Shown here in pieces: positions 19,396 through 28,759 of a DNA stretch of 64,000 nt. The DNA lies in NCBI GenBank assembly GCA_013151835.1, contig JAADHK010000045.1, positions 17,661 through 81,660 on the forward strand, given 5' to 3'. The translations under genes were made by a program, and so were the position numbers. The stretch comes from Deltaproteobacteria bacterium (GTDB lineage: Bacteria; Desulfobacterota; Desulfobacteria; Desulfobacterales; Desulfosalsimonadaceae). The notes beneath the pieces were generated by a model. That model did no database searches and was not told the origin of the DNA. It was given only the letters and a program-made list of their open reading frames with translations. Positions within the stretch are counted from its first letter, which is position 1. Each line of letters begins with the position of its first letter.

Positions 19396-20556
19396 ATGAA
19401 AATACATGAGTTCCAGGCCAAAAAGCTCATGGGCGCTTATGATATTCCCGTGCCCGAGGGTGGTGTCGCATCGACTCTAAAAGAGGCAAAAGAGATCGCA
19501 CGGCGTATCGGCGGCCTTCCACTTGCGATCAAGGCGCAGATCCATGCCGGGGGCAGGGGCAAGGGCGGAGGGGTGAAGATAGCCCGCACCTTTGATGAAG
19601 TTTCGTCCCATGCCGGGTCGATAATCGGCATGAATCTGGTTACCCCGCAGACCGGCCCGGATGGACGCAAGGTCAGGCATATCCTCGTTGAACAGGGGCT
19701 TGATATCGCATCCGAGCTTTACCTGAGCCTGACATGCGACAGGGAATCGGGATCGATCCTGATCATGGCATCCGAATCCGGGGGGATGGATATCGAGCAG
19801 GTCGCCAGAAAAACGCCTGAAAAGATCGTCAAAGTCCTTGTGGACCCGGTTTTTGGTATCCGGCCTTTTCATTTAAGACGCACCGCGTTCGGCCTTAATC
19901 TGGATAAGGATGTCATACGGCCTTTTTCGGCAATGCTTGAAAGGCTTTATGATCTCCTTGTTGAAAAAGACGCTTCCCTTGTGGAGATTAATCCGCTCGT
20001 CATTACCAATGATGGCCGTGTAATCGCCCTGGACGCCAAGATCGACTTTGATGATAACGCCTTGTTCCGGCATCCTGATATCGCTGAATTCAGGGATGAA
20101 AACGAGGAAGACCCGCTCGAAGTCGAGGCGTCCGGATATAACCTTAATTATATCAACATGGGCGGGACTGTTGGAAACATGGTCAACGGGGCAGGGCTTG
20201 CCATGGCGGTCATGGATACCATAAAGCTTGCCGGGGCCGAGCCCGCGAATTTTCTCGATGTCGGAGGTGGCGCATCCGCTGAAATGATTGAAAACGGATT
20301 TCGGATCATCCTGTCCGACCCCAAGGTAAAGGCGCTTTTGATCAATATCTTTGGTGGTATTTTACGCTGTGATGTTCTGGCCGAAGGTGTCGTTACCGCA
20401 GCCAGGAATATAGATATAAAAGTTCCCGTCGTGGTGCGCATGGAGGGAACCAACGTTGAAAAGGGCAGAAAGATTCTGGCCGAATCGGGTCTTGAGATAA
20501 TCACCGCGTCGGATTTAAAGGACGCGGGTGAAAAGGTGGCCCGGCTTGTAGCCTGA
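19396..20556 (+). CDS. sucC: Succinyl-CoA synthetase beta subunit
   Basis: Nucleotide-binding subunit of succinate-CoA ligase, making ATP or GTP from succinyl-CoA in the step after the mutase. The 386 residues show the ATP-grasp start (MKIHEFQAKKLM), the glycine-rich GGRGKGGGVK, the metal/phosphate loop VEINPLV and the C-terminal NIFGGI motif. The sucC-sucD order with a 21-base gap is standard. It lies 15 bases after the biotinylated carboxylase gene, so it belongs to the propionate operon rather than to a separate Krebs-cycle operon. Confidence 0.96.
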   Translation: MKIHEFQAKKLMGAYDIPVPEGGVASTLKEAKEIARRIGGLPLAIKAQIHAGGRGKGGGVKIARTFDEVSSHAGSIIGMNLVTPQTGPDGRKVRHILVEQGLDIASELYLSLTCDRESGSILIMASESGGMDIEQVARKTPEKIVKVLVDPVFGIRPFHLRRTAFGLNLDKDVIRPFSAMLERLYDLLVEKDASLVEINPLVITNDGRVIALDAKIDFDDNALFRHPDIAEFRDENEEDPLEVEASGYNLNYINMGGTVGNMVNGAGLAMAVMDTIKLAGAEPANFLDVGGGASAEMIENGFRIILSDPKVKALLINIFGGILRCDVLAEGVVTAARNIDIKVPVVVRMEGTNVEKGRKILAESGLEIITASDLKDAGEKVARLVA

Positions 20557-20577
20557 CCCTGACAAGAAGGATATCTA

Positions 20578-21453
20578 ATGAGCATCTTTGTTGATAAAAA
20601 TACCCGGGTCCTGGTCCAGGGGATAACGGGCAGGGAAGGGCAATTCCATACCCGGCAGTGCGTGGAATACGGCACGCGGATAGTTGCCGGCGTGACCCCG
20701 GGCAAGGGCGGAATGGAAATGGACGGAGTGCCGGTGTTTAATACCGTTTCATCGGCTGTTGACGCCACCAATGCAGATTGCTCCATGATATTTGTTCCGC
20801 CACCGTTTGCGGCCGATGCCATCATGGAGGCTACGGACGCGGGAATCGGCCTTATCATCGCCATTACCGAAGGCATTCCGGTTCTGGACATGATGAGGGT
20901 CAAGCGTTTTTTAAGTACGGGCAAGTCCCGTCTTATCGGGCCGAATTGTCCGGGAATAATCACACCGGGCCAGGCCAAGGTCGGGATCATGCCCGGCCAG
21001 ATACATAAACCCGGCGGTCCCATAGGGGTAATTTCCAGGTCCGGAACCCTTACCTACGAGGTGGTTTTTCAGCTTACCCGCGAAGGAATCGGACAGACGA
21101 CCTGCATCGGCATAGGCGGCGACCCGGTTAACGGCACGAGTTTCATCGATTGTCTTGATGCTTTTGAAAAAGATCCCGACACCTCCGGTATCGTCATGGT
21201 CGGTGAAATCGGAGGAAACGCCGAGGAAGATGCCGCGACGTTTATCCGTGATAAAGTGACCAAGCCGGTCGTGAGTTTCATTGCCGGCATGACCGCTCCC
21301 CCGGGCAGGCGAATGGGACATGCGGGCGCTATTGTTTCAGGAAACAGCGGTACCGCGGCAGCAAAGGTCGCAGCTCTCAAAGATGCCGGAGTATATGTTT
21401 GCGAAGACCTGGGGAGGATTGGAGAACTATGTGCGGATGTGTTTCAATTTTGA
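20578..21453 (+). CDS. sucD: Succinyl-CoA synthetase alpha subunit
   Basis: CoA-binding and phospho-histidine subunit, partner of the upstream beta subunit. The Rossmann CoA site begins [15 protein letters not shown], and the catalytic His sits in [12 protein letters not shown], the usual position near the C-terminus. At 291 residues it is full length. Thirty-two bases separate it from sdhC, consistent with one transcript from succinyl-CoA to fumarate. Confidence 0.96.
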   Translation: MSIFVDKNTRVLVQGITGREGQFHTRQCVEYGTRIVAGVTPGKGGMEMDGVPVFNTVSSAVDATNADCSMIFVPPPFAADAIMEATDAGIGLIIAITEGIPVLDMMRVKRFLSTGKSRLIGPNCPGIITPGQAKVGIMPGQIHKPGGPIGVISRSGTLTYEVVFQLTREGIGQTTCIGIGGDPVNGTSFIDCLDAFEKDPDTSGIVMVGEIGGNAEEDAATFIRDKVTKPVVSFIAGMTAPPGRRMGHAGAIVSGNSGTAAAKVAALKDAGVYVCEDLGRIGELCADVFQF

Positions 21454-21485
21454 TGATTTAGTAAAATTGACTCTGGAGAGTTCAA

Positions 21486-22127
21486 ATGAACTGGTTTATT
21501 GAAACAATCAGCAGTTCAATCGGCAAGAAATTGCTGATGGCCATAACCGGCGCAAGCTTTATCCTGTTTCTGATGATTCATTTGATTGGAAACCTCACGC
21601 TCTATTTCGGCAAGGCAGTCTTTCTTTCCTATGTTGCGCACCTTCATGCGCTCGGGCCCCTGATCGTCGCCGTTGAAATCATGCTCTTAATCCTCGCATG
21701 CATCCATGTAACAACCGGGACTTTTCTTTTTTTTCAAAACCTCTATGCGCGGCCCCGTCGTTACGCCGTCAAACGCTGGGCCGGCGGACGGACCATAGGG
21801 TCGGCAACCATGCCGTATTCGGGATTTATCATCCTGGCTTTTATCGTTCTTCATCTGAGCAATTTCCATTTTGTGGATCTTTCGGAGCGGACAATTTTCG
21901 ATGTTATTTCCACGCATTTTTCAAGTATGCTTTATGTTTTCATCTATACCTGTGCGGTGGTCGTGGTTGCCTTTCACGTGAGTCACGGTTTCTGGAGCCT
22001 GTTTCAGAGTCTGGGGGCTAATAATAATAAATACATGCCGTTGCTTAGGGTCCTGGGTTTAATATTTGCCGTGTCGGTTGCCATTGGGTTCGGTTTCATT
22101 CCGAGCTATGTACGGTTTATGATTTGA
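21486..22127 (+). CDS. sdhC: Succinate dehydrogenase/fumarate reductase cytochrome b subunit (dihaem, type B)
   Basis: Membrane anchor that passes electrons between the iron-sulfur subunit and menaquinone. The 213 residues contain five hydrophobic helices, and four helix-borne histidines (His32, His74, His123, His164) match the dihaem ligand pattern of Wolinella/Bacillus-type anchors. A single gene carries both haems, so no sdhD is expected. In the direction of succinate oxidation with menaquinone, type B enzymes are coupled to the proton gradient, which fits a propionate oxidiser. Ribosome binding site TGGAGAG. Confidence 0.92.
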   Translation: MNWFIETISSSIGKKLLMAITGASFILFLMIHLIGNLTLYFGKAVFLSYVAHLHALGPLIVAVEIMLLILACIHVTTGTFLFFQNLYARPRRYAVKRWAGGRTIGSATMPYSGFIILAFIVLHLSNFHFVDLSERTIFDVISTHFSSMLYVFIYTCAVVVVAFHVSHGFWSLFQSLGANNNKYMPLLRVLGLIFAVSVAIGFGFIPSYVRFMI

Positions 22128-22225
22128 AACGGGCTGTCTTTCGAGGAATGATGATGGAAGCGCGGAATCGTAGGCAGGTAAGTTGCGCGTAATCCGAGAA
22201 AAAGTTTTTTATAGGGGCTATGCAT

Positions 22226-24139
22226 ATGACGTTAGATGCAAAAATTCCGGCCGGAGACCTGGCCGGAAAATGGGATCGGTACCGATTTGATTGCAAGCTG
22301 GTAAACCCGGCCAATAAGAAGAAATTTACCATCATCGTCGTGGGAACGGGTCTTGCCGGCGCTTCCGCCGCCGCAAGTCTCGGGGAGCTGGGATATAACG
22401 TCAAGAGTTTCTGTATCCAGGATTCTCCGCGCCGGGCTCACAGCATCGCGGCCCAGGGAGGAATAAACGCGGCCAAGAATTACGCCAATGACGGGGATTC
22501 CATATTCCGTCTTTTTTACGATACCATCAAGGGCGGAGATTTCCGTTCACGCGAGGCCAATGTCTACCGCCTGGCGCAAATTTCCAACAACATCATCGAT
22601 CATTGCGTGGCCCAGGGGATTCCGTTTGCACGTGACTATGGAGGGGGGCTTGCCTACCGCTCTTTTGGCGGTGCGCAGGTATCCCGGACGTTTTACGCAA
22701 AGGGACAGACCGGGCAGCAGCTTCTGCTGGGCGCATATGGAGCGCTCATGCGGCAGGTGGCAAAGGGGAGCGTGACCTTATATCCGCGCCGGGAAATGCT
22801 GGATTTGGTTTTAGTGGATGGAAAAGCCAGGGGGATAGTGGTGCGAAACCTTGTCACCGGGGAGCTTGAATCCCATGCAGGGCACGCGGTTATCCTTGCC
22901 ACGGGCGGGTACGGAAACACCTATTTTCTGTCGACAAACGCCATGGGTTCAAACGTCACCGCCACATGGCGTGCGTACAAGAAAGGCGCGTTTTTCGCAA
23001 ATCCCTGTTTCACCCAGATCCATCCCACATGCATACCGGTACATGGAGAGCACCAGTCAAAGCTCACCCTCATGAGTGAAAGCCTGAGGAACGACGGCAG
23101 GGTCTGGGTGCCGAAACAGCCGGGCGATAAACGGAATCCGGCCGATATTCCGGAATCGGAGCGGGACTATTATCTTGAACGTAAATATCCGAGCTTCGGG
23201 AACCTGGTGCCCCGGGACGTGGCCTCCAGAAACGCCAAGGAGGAGTGTGACCGGGGAAAAGGCGTGGGCCAGACCGGGCTTGCCGTTTATCTCGACCTTG
23301 CGGATGCCATTAAAAGCCGTGGCAAGGCCGAAATAGAATCAAAATACGGCAACCTCTTCGAGATGTATGAGAAGATCACCGGTGAGAACCCCTATGAAGC
23401 GCCCATGAAGATTTACCCTGCCGTTCATTATACAATGGGCGGACTCTGGGTCGATTACAATCTTATGACAACCATCCCCGGCCTTTTTGCCGCAGGAGAG
23501 GCTAATTTTTCCGACCACGGAGCGAACCGACTGGGTGCGAGCGCCCTGATGCAGGGGCTTTGTGACGGTTATTTTGTCATACCATACACCATCGGCGGAT
23601 ATCTTGCGTCAAGCTCGCTTGGCGAAGCAAGTGCCAATGGGCCGGAGTTTTCCGATGCTATGGCCGCAATATCCGATAACATCAAACATCTCCTTGCCAT
23701 CAACGGAAAACAATCCGCCATTTCATTTCACCGAAGGCTCGGAAAAATTTTGTGGGATCATTGCGGTATCGCGCGCAGAGACGATGACATGAAAAAGGGG
23801 CTTTGCCTGATTCAAAATCTTCGGGCAGAGTTCGGCAATGACGTGCGTGTGCCCGGAGATGAGGCTGATTTTAACCAGGCGCTTGAAAATGCGGGCCGCG
23901 TGGCTGATTTTCTGGAATTTGCCGAGTTGCTTGTCACGGATGCGTTGAGCCGCAGGGAATCGTGCGGGTGTCATCTTAATGTTGATTTCCAGACACCGGA
24001 GCATGAAGCCCTGCGGGACGATGAAAATTTCAGCCATGTTGCGGCATGGGAGTATTCCGGCCGCGATAAAGAGCCGGTGCTTCACAAGGAGCCGCTGGTA
24101 TTTGAAAATGTCGCCTTAACCCGGAGGAGTTATAAATGA
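22226..24139 (+). CDS. sdhA: Succinate dehydrogenase/fumarate reductase flavoprotein subunit
   Basis: Oxidises succinate to fumarate with covalently bound FAD. The dinucleotide fold [16 protein letters not shown], the flavinylated His in [18 protein letters not shown], and the C-terminal FAD-binding stretch [20 protein letters not shown] are present. About 637 residues, the longer form typical of type B enzymes. The in-frame ATG six bases upstream (22220) lies only two bases from AGGGG, so the second ATG (MTLDAK) is preferred. The stop overlaps the start of sdhB in ATGA. Confidence 0.95.
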   Translation: MTLDAKIPAGDLAGKWDRYRFDCKLVNPANKKKFTIIVVGTGLAGASAAASLGELGYNVKSFCIQDSPRRAHSIAAQGGINAAKNYANDGDSIFRLFYDTIKGGDFRSREANVYRLAQISNNIIDHCVAQGIPFARDYGGGLAYRSFGGAQVSRTFYAKGQTGQQLLLGAYGALMRQVAKGSVTLYPRREMLDLVLVDGKARGIVVRNLVTGELESHAGHAVILATGGYGNTYFLSTNAMGSNVTATWRAYKKGAFFANPCFTQIHPTCIPVHGEHQSKLTLMSESLRNDGRVWVPKQPGDKRNPADIPESERDYYLERKYPSFGNLVPRDVASRNAKEECDRGKGVGQTGLAVYLDLADAIKSRGKAEIESKYGNLFEMYEKITGENPYEAPMKIYPAVHYTMGGLWVDYNLMTTIPGLFAAGEANFSDHGANRLGASALMQGLCDGYFVIPYTIGGYLASSSLGEASANGPEFSDAMAAISDNIKHLLAINGKQSAISFHRRLGKILWDHCGIARRDDDMKKGLCLIQNLRAEFGNDVRVPGDEADFNQALENAGRVADFLEFAELLVTDALSRRESCGCHLNVDFQTPEHEALRDDENFSHVAAWEYSGRDKEPVLHKEPLVFENVALTRRSYK

Positions 24140-24885
24140 GCCGGACCATCAACCTGACGCTCAAGGTCTGGCGCCAGAACAAAGCCAATCCGGGCGGGTT
24201 TGAGACTTATGAAGCCCGATCCATATCAAAGGACATGTCCTTTCTCGAAATGCTCGACGTTGTTAATGAAGAACTGATTGTGGCGGGAAAGGAGCCGATC
24301 GCCTTTGACCATGACTGCCGGGAAGGTATTTGCGGCATGTGCGGTTCCGTGGTAAACGGCCGGGCGCACGGGCACATGGAAAAGACCACGCTCTGCCAGC
24401 TTCACATGCGGCACTTTTCGGATGGAGACACCGTTAGCATAGAGCCATGGCGGGCCAGGGCCTTCCCGGTGATAAAAGACCTTGTGGTGGACCGTAGCAC
24501 CCTGGATGAAATCATCCGTGCCGGGGGATATGTGTCAGTGAACACCGGGGGCGCACCTGACGCCAATGCCATGCCGATCCCGACTGAAATGGCGGAAAAG
24601 GCCTTTAACGCGGCCGCATGCATAGGCTGCGGCGCATGCGTGGCAGCCTGCCCAAATGCCTCCGCCATGCTTTTTGTGGGTGCGAAGATTTCCCATCTGT
24701 CCATACTTCCACAGGGGAGACCCGAGGCCGCAAAGAGGGCCTGGGCCATGGTTACTAAAATGGATAAACTCGGGTTTGGAAACTGCTCTAATGAAACAGA
24801 ATGCGAGGCCGAATGCCCCAAGGGGATTTCCATACTGGAAATTGCGCGCATGAACAGGGAATTTTTCAAGGCTGCATTTTTTTGA
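24136..24885 (+). CDS. sdhB: Succinate dehydrogenase/fumarate reductase iron-sulfur subunit
   Basis: Carries electrons from FAD to haem through three clusters. The 2Fe-2S ligands are in [11 protein letters not shown] with a later Cys in TLCQLHM. The 4Fe-4S motif is [15 protein letters not shown], and the distal group is [16 protein letters not shown]. Length 249 residues. Translation is coupled to sdhA by a 4-base overlap. It is the last core gene of the propionate-to-fumarate operon in this window. Confidence 0.95.
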   Translation: MSRTINLTLKVWRQNKANPGGFETYEARSISKDMSFLEMLDVVNEELIVAGKEPIAFDHDCREGICGMCGSVVNGRAHGHMEKTTLCQLHMRHFSDGDTVSIEPWRARAFPVIKDLVVDRSTLDEIIRAGGYVSVNTGGAPDANAMPIPTEMAEKAFNAAACIGCGACVAACPNASAMLFVGAKISHLSILPQGRPEAAKRAWAMVTKMDKLGFGNCSNETECEAECPKGISILEIARMNREFFKAAFF

Positions 24886-25018
24886 CGGCTCCGTAAGCGG
24901 GCCGCCGCTCTTTCCATAATTAGAATTGCTGGTTTTTGTTTAATTAATGTGTTACATAGAGCCGATGTTACAATAAAATTCGGAAACACATCAGACATCC
25001 AAATTTTAAGGAACAGAA

Positions 25019-25297
25019 ATGAACACGCTAAAATGGATTGGTATTTTTTTGCTCTTTTCGTCCGGGCTCGTATTTGGTTACGAGGCACTGAGCATGCTCA
25101 TGAAACAGGACGGCTCTCATATGGTTACCCACACTCTTGTAATGCTTGGTGGAAGCGACGCCTTTGACTGGATCGATTCCCTTCCTCTGCGTGCCCTGCA
25201 ACGTGGCGGCGCCTATATTATTAAAATGCCTCTTTATGCTCTTTTTGCAGCGGTCGGGGTTGTATGCCTGGTGATAAGCGGGCTGTTTACAAAATAA
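25019..25297 (+). CDS. Small membrane protein of unknown function
   Basis: Encodes 92 residues with an N-terminal hydrophobic helix (WIGIFLLFSSGLVFGYEAL) and a C-terminal one (ALFAAVGVVCLVISGLF), joined by a polar stretch. AAGGAAC precedes the ATG. It follows sdhB by 133 bases and is convergent with the S1 protein gene. No family recognised; a role linked to the Sdh complex is conceivable but unsupported. Confidence 0.65.
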   Translation: MNTLKWIGIFLLFSSGLVFGYEALSMLMKQDGSHMVTHTLVMLGGSDAFDWIDSLPLRALQRGGAYIIKMPLYALFAAVGVVCLVISGLFTK

Positions 25298-25309
25298 ATC
25301 CGGAAGCTG

Positions 25310-26788
25310 TCACCTTTTATTTTTTAAAGCAGCCGCAAGCTTTTCACCCAGAGTTCCCCCCAAGGACCCCATGGAGCCGGAAGAGGCTGTGTTGTCGGAA
25401 AAATTCTTCCACTCTCCGCCTTCCATTCCATCGGCCGGGCAAAGCGATATCTTCCTCTCCCTCGGATCGACGGACTTTATAATCACGGTTATGGTATCAC
25501 CGGTTTTCAGCTTGTCTATCTCCCTGACATCAGGCGATGCATTGATTTTCGAGATGGGCAGAAGCCCCGTGACGCCAGGCTCGAGTATGATAAAAAAGCC
25601 GAAGGCTTCTTTTTTGTCGATTATCCCCTTGACGGGTTGCCCCACAGGGTAGCGGGATTCCACGTTTACCCAGGGATCACCTTCAGCGTCCTTTATCGAA
25701 AGAGAAATTCTCCTGTTTTCAGGATCTATCGATTTTATCATGACCGATATTTCCTGTCCCGGCTGCACGATATCCTCGGTTTTAACGATGCGCTTCCGGT
25801 AGCTCATCTCACTGATATGGACAAGTCCCTCAAGGCCGGGCGCGATCTCCACAAAGGCACCGAAATCCGCACACCGTGTTACAACTCCAAAGACCTTGCC
25901 CCCGGGCATGAACTTGTCGCCTATACTGTCCCATGGGTCTGTCTGCGCCTGTTTCATGGAAAGAGAGATTTTAGGCCCCCTGTTTTTATCCTTCGGGGCT
26001 TCCCCAATGGATACGACCTTTACGGGAACCATATCATTTATTTTTACAATATCTTCTACTGAATTTACATGCGACCATCCCAGTTCAGAAATATGAACCA
26101 TGCCCTCAACACCGGGGGCAATCGACACAAAGGCGCCAAATGGCATAATTTTTGTCGTCCTTCCTTCGAGGATGTCCCCTTCCTTAAGTGTTAATAGAAA
26201 TTCCTCTCGGGCTGCGGCCATCTGCCGGTTTAAAAGATCCCGCCGGGATATAACGATATTCCTTCCGCGTTCCTCAATGCGTGTGATCAGAAATTCAAAG
26301 GTAGTGCCGACGTAGTCTTCCCCTTTTTCAACATAGGCGATGTCAATCTGGCTGATGGGACAGAAGGCGATTTTACCCAGGAGGTTTACCTTAAATCCGC
26401 CCTTGCATTCTTCAATGACACGACCCTCGACCGGGATTCCGGACTTGTTTGCATCATAGAGCAGGGACAGGCCCCCGGCTCCGGACAGGACCCGCGAAAG
26501 GCGGATTTCACCATCGTCCGTAGAAACAACATAGAGGGTAAGCATCTCGCCCACAGCGCAGGTTAGCTCGCCTTCCTCGTTTATAAGCTCAAGCTTGTCG
26601 ATAACCCCGTCGATTTTGGTGCCGGTGGTGACAAAGACGCTTTTATCACCTATGGCGATGATTTCACCTGTTATCTGTTCTCCGGTTTGCAGGTTGTCTT
26701 TTCCGCCCGGAAGGTATGATTCGAAAAGGTCAGCGAAATTTTCTTCTGGTTCTTCATTTTTTTTGATGTCGATCGGATTGCTTGTCAT
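25310..26788 (-). CDS. S1 RNA-binding domain protein (RpsA-like)
   Basis: Binds RNA through tandem S1 (OB-fold) repeats. Across 492 residues I count about five repeats, the best being [21 protein letters not shown] and, about 85 residues on, [19 protein letters not shown]. It lacks the full six-repeat layout of Escherichia coli RpsA and has an acidic N-terminal leader of about 25 residues and a Gly/Ser-rich tail. It may be a ribosomal protein S1 homologue or an accessory S1 protein that helps translation of structured mRNA. GAGGCG precedes the ATG. Convergent with the small membrane protein gene. Confidence 0.87.
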   Translation of the reverse strand: MTSNPIDIKKNEEPEENFADLFESYLPGGKDNLQTGEQITGEIIAIGDKSVFVTTGTKIDGVIDKLELINEEGELTCAVGEMLTLYVVSTDDGEIRLSRVLSGAGGLSLLYDANKSGIPVEGRVIEECKGGFKVNLLGKIAFCPISQIDIAYVEKGEDYVGTTFEFLITRIEERGRNIVISRRDLLNRQMAAAREEFLLTLKEGDILEGRTTKIMPFGAFVSIAPGVEGMVHISELGWSHVNSVEDIVKINDMVPVKVVSIGEAPKDKNRGPKISLSMKQAQTDPWDSIGDKFMPGGKVFGVVTRCADFGAFVEIAPGLEGLVHISEMSYRKRIVKTEDIVQPGQEISVMIKSIDPENRRISLSIKDAEGDPWVNVESRYPVGQPVKGIIDKKEAFGFFIILEPGVTGLLPISKINASPDVREIDKLKTGDTITVIIKSVDPRERKISLCPADGMEGGEWKNFSDNTASSGSMGSLGGTLGEKLAAALKNKR

Positions 26789-27013
26789 AGCGCGCCTCGT
26801 TTTTCAGGTAAATGTCATCTGTAATTATTAAAGGAAGGGTCTCTCTCAACCCGGAGCATGTTGTTTTTTTGTCGGTTTATCAGTGTTTTTCTTTACTTTG
26901 CGCCATATCTGATTATTATCTAAAATGCAATGGAACTTTTGGCAGGTAAGGGTGCAGGAACGGCTCCTTGTGGTAAGCCCCCATTTTTGTATATTTTAAA
27001 AGGCATTACAAAC

Positions 27014-27955
27014 ATGAAAAAATCCCTGGTATATGGCCCGGTCCCGTCCAGGCGCCTCGGCAGGTCCCTGGGTGTTGATCTGGTACAGTACAAGGTCTGC
27101 ACGTTTGACTGTATTTACTGTCAGCTCGGCAGCACATCGGCCACGACCCTTAAAAGAAGGTCTTATGTCGGGGCTGATGCCGTGCTGGCCGACATTTCCC
27201 GCTGTCTTGAATCAGGCGCCGCGCCCGATTACATCACCCTGGCAGGCTCAGGAGAACCGACCCTTAATTCATCCATCAAGGAAGTTATTAAGGGCATCAA
27301 GGCTTTTTCCGAGATTCCCGTGGCAGTGCTTACCAACGGTTCACTTCTCGGCCTGCCGGAAGTCGCGGAGTCACTTTTGGAAGCCGATGTGGTGGCTCCG
27401 TCGCTTGACGCTTACGACGAGAAAACATTTGCCCTGATAAACAGGCCTGATCCGTCTATCTCCTATGATGCGGTCGTGTCCGGGCTTGAGGCCTTCCGTA
27501 AAGTCTATTCCGGAAGTATCTGGCTTGAGGTGTTCCTGGTAGCCGGTATTAATGATACCCCTTTTGCAATGTCGGAATTTTCCAGTGCCATAGAGCCCAT
27601 AAGACCGGATAAGATTCATGTCAATACAGCGGTCAGGCCTCCGGCCTTTCCCGGGACAGGGCGTGTGGATAAAAAAAGGCTTGCGGACCTTGCGGCCATG
27701 CTCGGCAATAAGGCAGAGGTTATCGCGGAATTCAGAGCTAAAGGCGGTCAGGATGATGCGGATTCCAATATCGAGACGAAAATTTTAAATCTTCTTGCGC
27801 GCAGGCCCTGCACCATAGATGGCATGGCTGGCGGGCTGAACCTGCATACGGCAGAAATTCTAAAGTATCTCGATGCCATGATCCAGGATGGACGTGTGAT
27901 CATCCTGCCCGCAGGAGAAGAAACTTATTATCAGACCAAGGTTGAAACCGACTGA
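27014..27955 (+). CDS. Radical SAM protein (COG0731-like) with C-terminal winged-helix-like region
   Basis: Uses a 4Fe-4S cluster and S-adenosylmethionine for radical chemistry. The cluster motif is C-X3-C-X2-C in VCTFDCIYCQLG, preceded by the family opening YGPVPSRRLGRSLGVD. The core barrel spans about residues 1-230, and a C-terminal stretch (ILNLLARRPCTIDGMAGGL) looks like a winged helix. I start it at the ATG at 27014 (MKKSLVYG), because the 28 extra codons of the longer frame lack family character. The substrate is unknown. It is convergent with AMMECR1, 8 bases apart. Confidence 0.83.
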   Translation: MKKSLVYGPVPSRRLGRSLGVDLVQYKVCTFDCIYCQLGSTSATTLKRRSYVGADAVLADISRCLESGAAPDYITLAGSGEPTLNSSIKEVIKGIKAFSEIPVAVLTNGSLLGLPEVAESLLEADVVAPSLDAYDEKTFALINRPDPSISYDAVVSGLEAFRKVYSGSIWLEVFLVAGINDTPFAMSEFSSAIEPIRPDKIHVNTAVRPPAFPGTGRVDKKRLADLAAMLGNKAEVIAEFRAKGGQDDADSNIETKILNLLARRPCTIDGMAGGLNLHTAEILKYLDAMIQDGRVIILPAGEETYYQTKVETD

Positions 27956-27963
27956 TGCACTGA

Positions 27964-28563
27964 TCAATTCCTCTCTTTAAAGTAATGCACCTGGTAGGTA
28001 TGAACCTTCAGCCCCGGTTTTTTCCATTCATCCGCTGGCAGACCGGCCTTCTGACACAGATGGCCGAGAAACCCGCGTTTATCCGGCAACTGGTCCCAGA
28101 CCTGGGGAAGAAAAGTTGCACCGTGAATCCCTTTGCGTATAATAAGCCCGTCAATACCGGCACGTATCTTTGAGAGCAGATCGTCCCCGTCTGTAAACAG
28201 AAGAGGTTTGGGATCTGAAAGAAGGCTTACCTCGATATGGATTTTTTTATACTCATCGGGCGTAAGCGGAGCAAACCTGGGATCGCCGAATGCGGCATTT
28301 GAGGCATTGCCGGCCACACCATCCGCAATACTCCTGTCAGGTGCGATGTTGCCTATACAACCCCTGAGACGCCCGCCAATTGTGAGTGTCACAAAGGTCC
28401 CCCGCTTTTGGGAAAAAAATTCATCCCTCAAACAATTGTCCAGGTCAGGGGAATGAGAATAGACAATATCAAGCCGTTCGGCAATTGTTTTTCGGGCGAG
28501 TTCGAGGAGCAGCGATCCTTTTTCAGGGCTGATATAGTTTGCGGCTTTATTATTTTCGGGCAT
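27964..28563 (-). CDS. AMMECR1 domain protein
   Basis: Conserved protein of 199 residues with the invariant motif LRGCIG followed by a region typical of the family (ASNAAFGDPRFAPL). AMMECR1 proteins often occur with MEMO-like and radical SAM proteins, and their biochemical role is not settled. Here the radical SAM neighbour is on the opposite strand and is of another subfamily, so the classical three-gene arrangement is absent. Confidence 0.9.
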   Translation of the reverse strand: MPENNKAANYISPEKGSLLLELARKTIAERLDIVYSHSPDLDNCLRDEFFSQKRGTFVTLTIGGRLRGCIGNIAPDRSIADGVAGNASNAAFGDPRFAPLTPDEYKKIHIEVSLLSDPKPLLFTDGDDLLSKIRAGIDGLIIRKGIHGATFLPQVWDQLPDKRGFLGHLCQKAGLPADEWKKPGLKVHTYQVHYFKERN

Positions 28564-28759
28564 TTTTGATTCTCCATGGATTTAACGAAAAATAAATGAA
28601 AATCCTTTATCGTTTCTCATTCAAAGTGTATAGTCGAATCAGAGCAGAAAACCCAAATAATCGACCGTGATAAAAGGTTTTATTGTCGGATTATGTTCAA
28701 TAAATATAGAAAATACTCCGGACAGCAGGGATAGTCAAACATAAATAATCGGATAAGAG

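Noticed and set aside
27014..28563. An AmmeMemoRadiSam system (radical SAM plus AMMECR1)
   Set aside because: The genes are convergent, MEMO is missing, and the radical SAM protein is of another subfamily.
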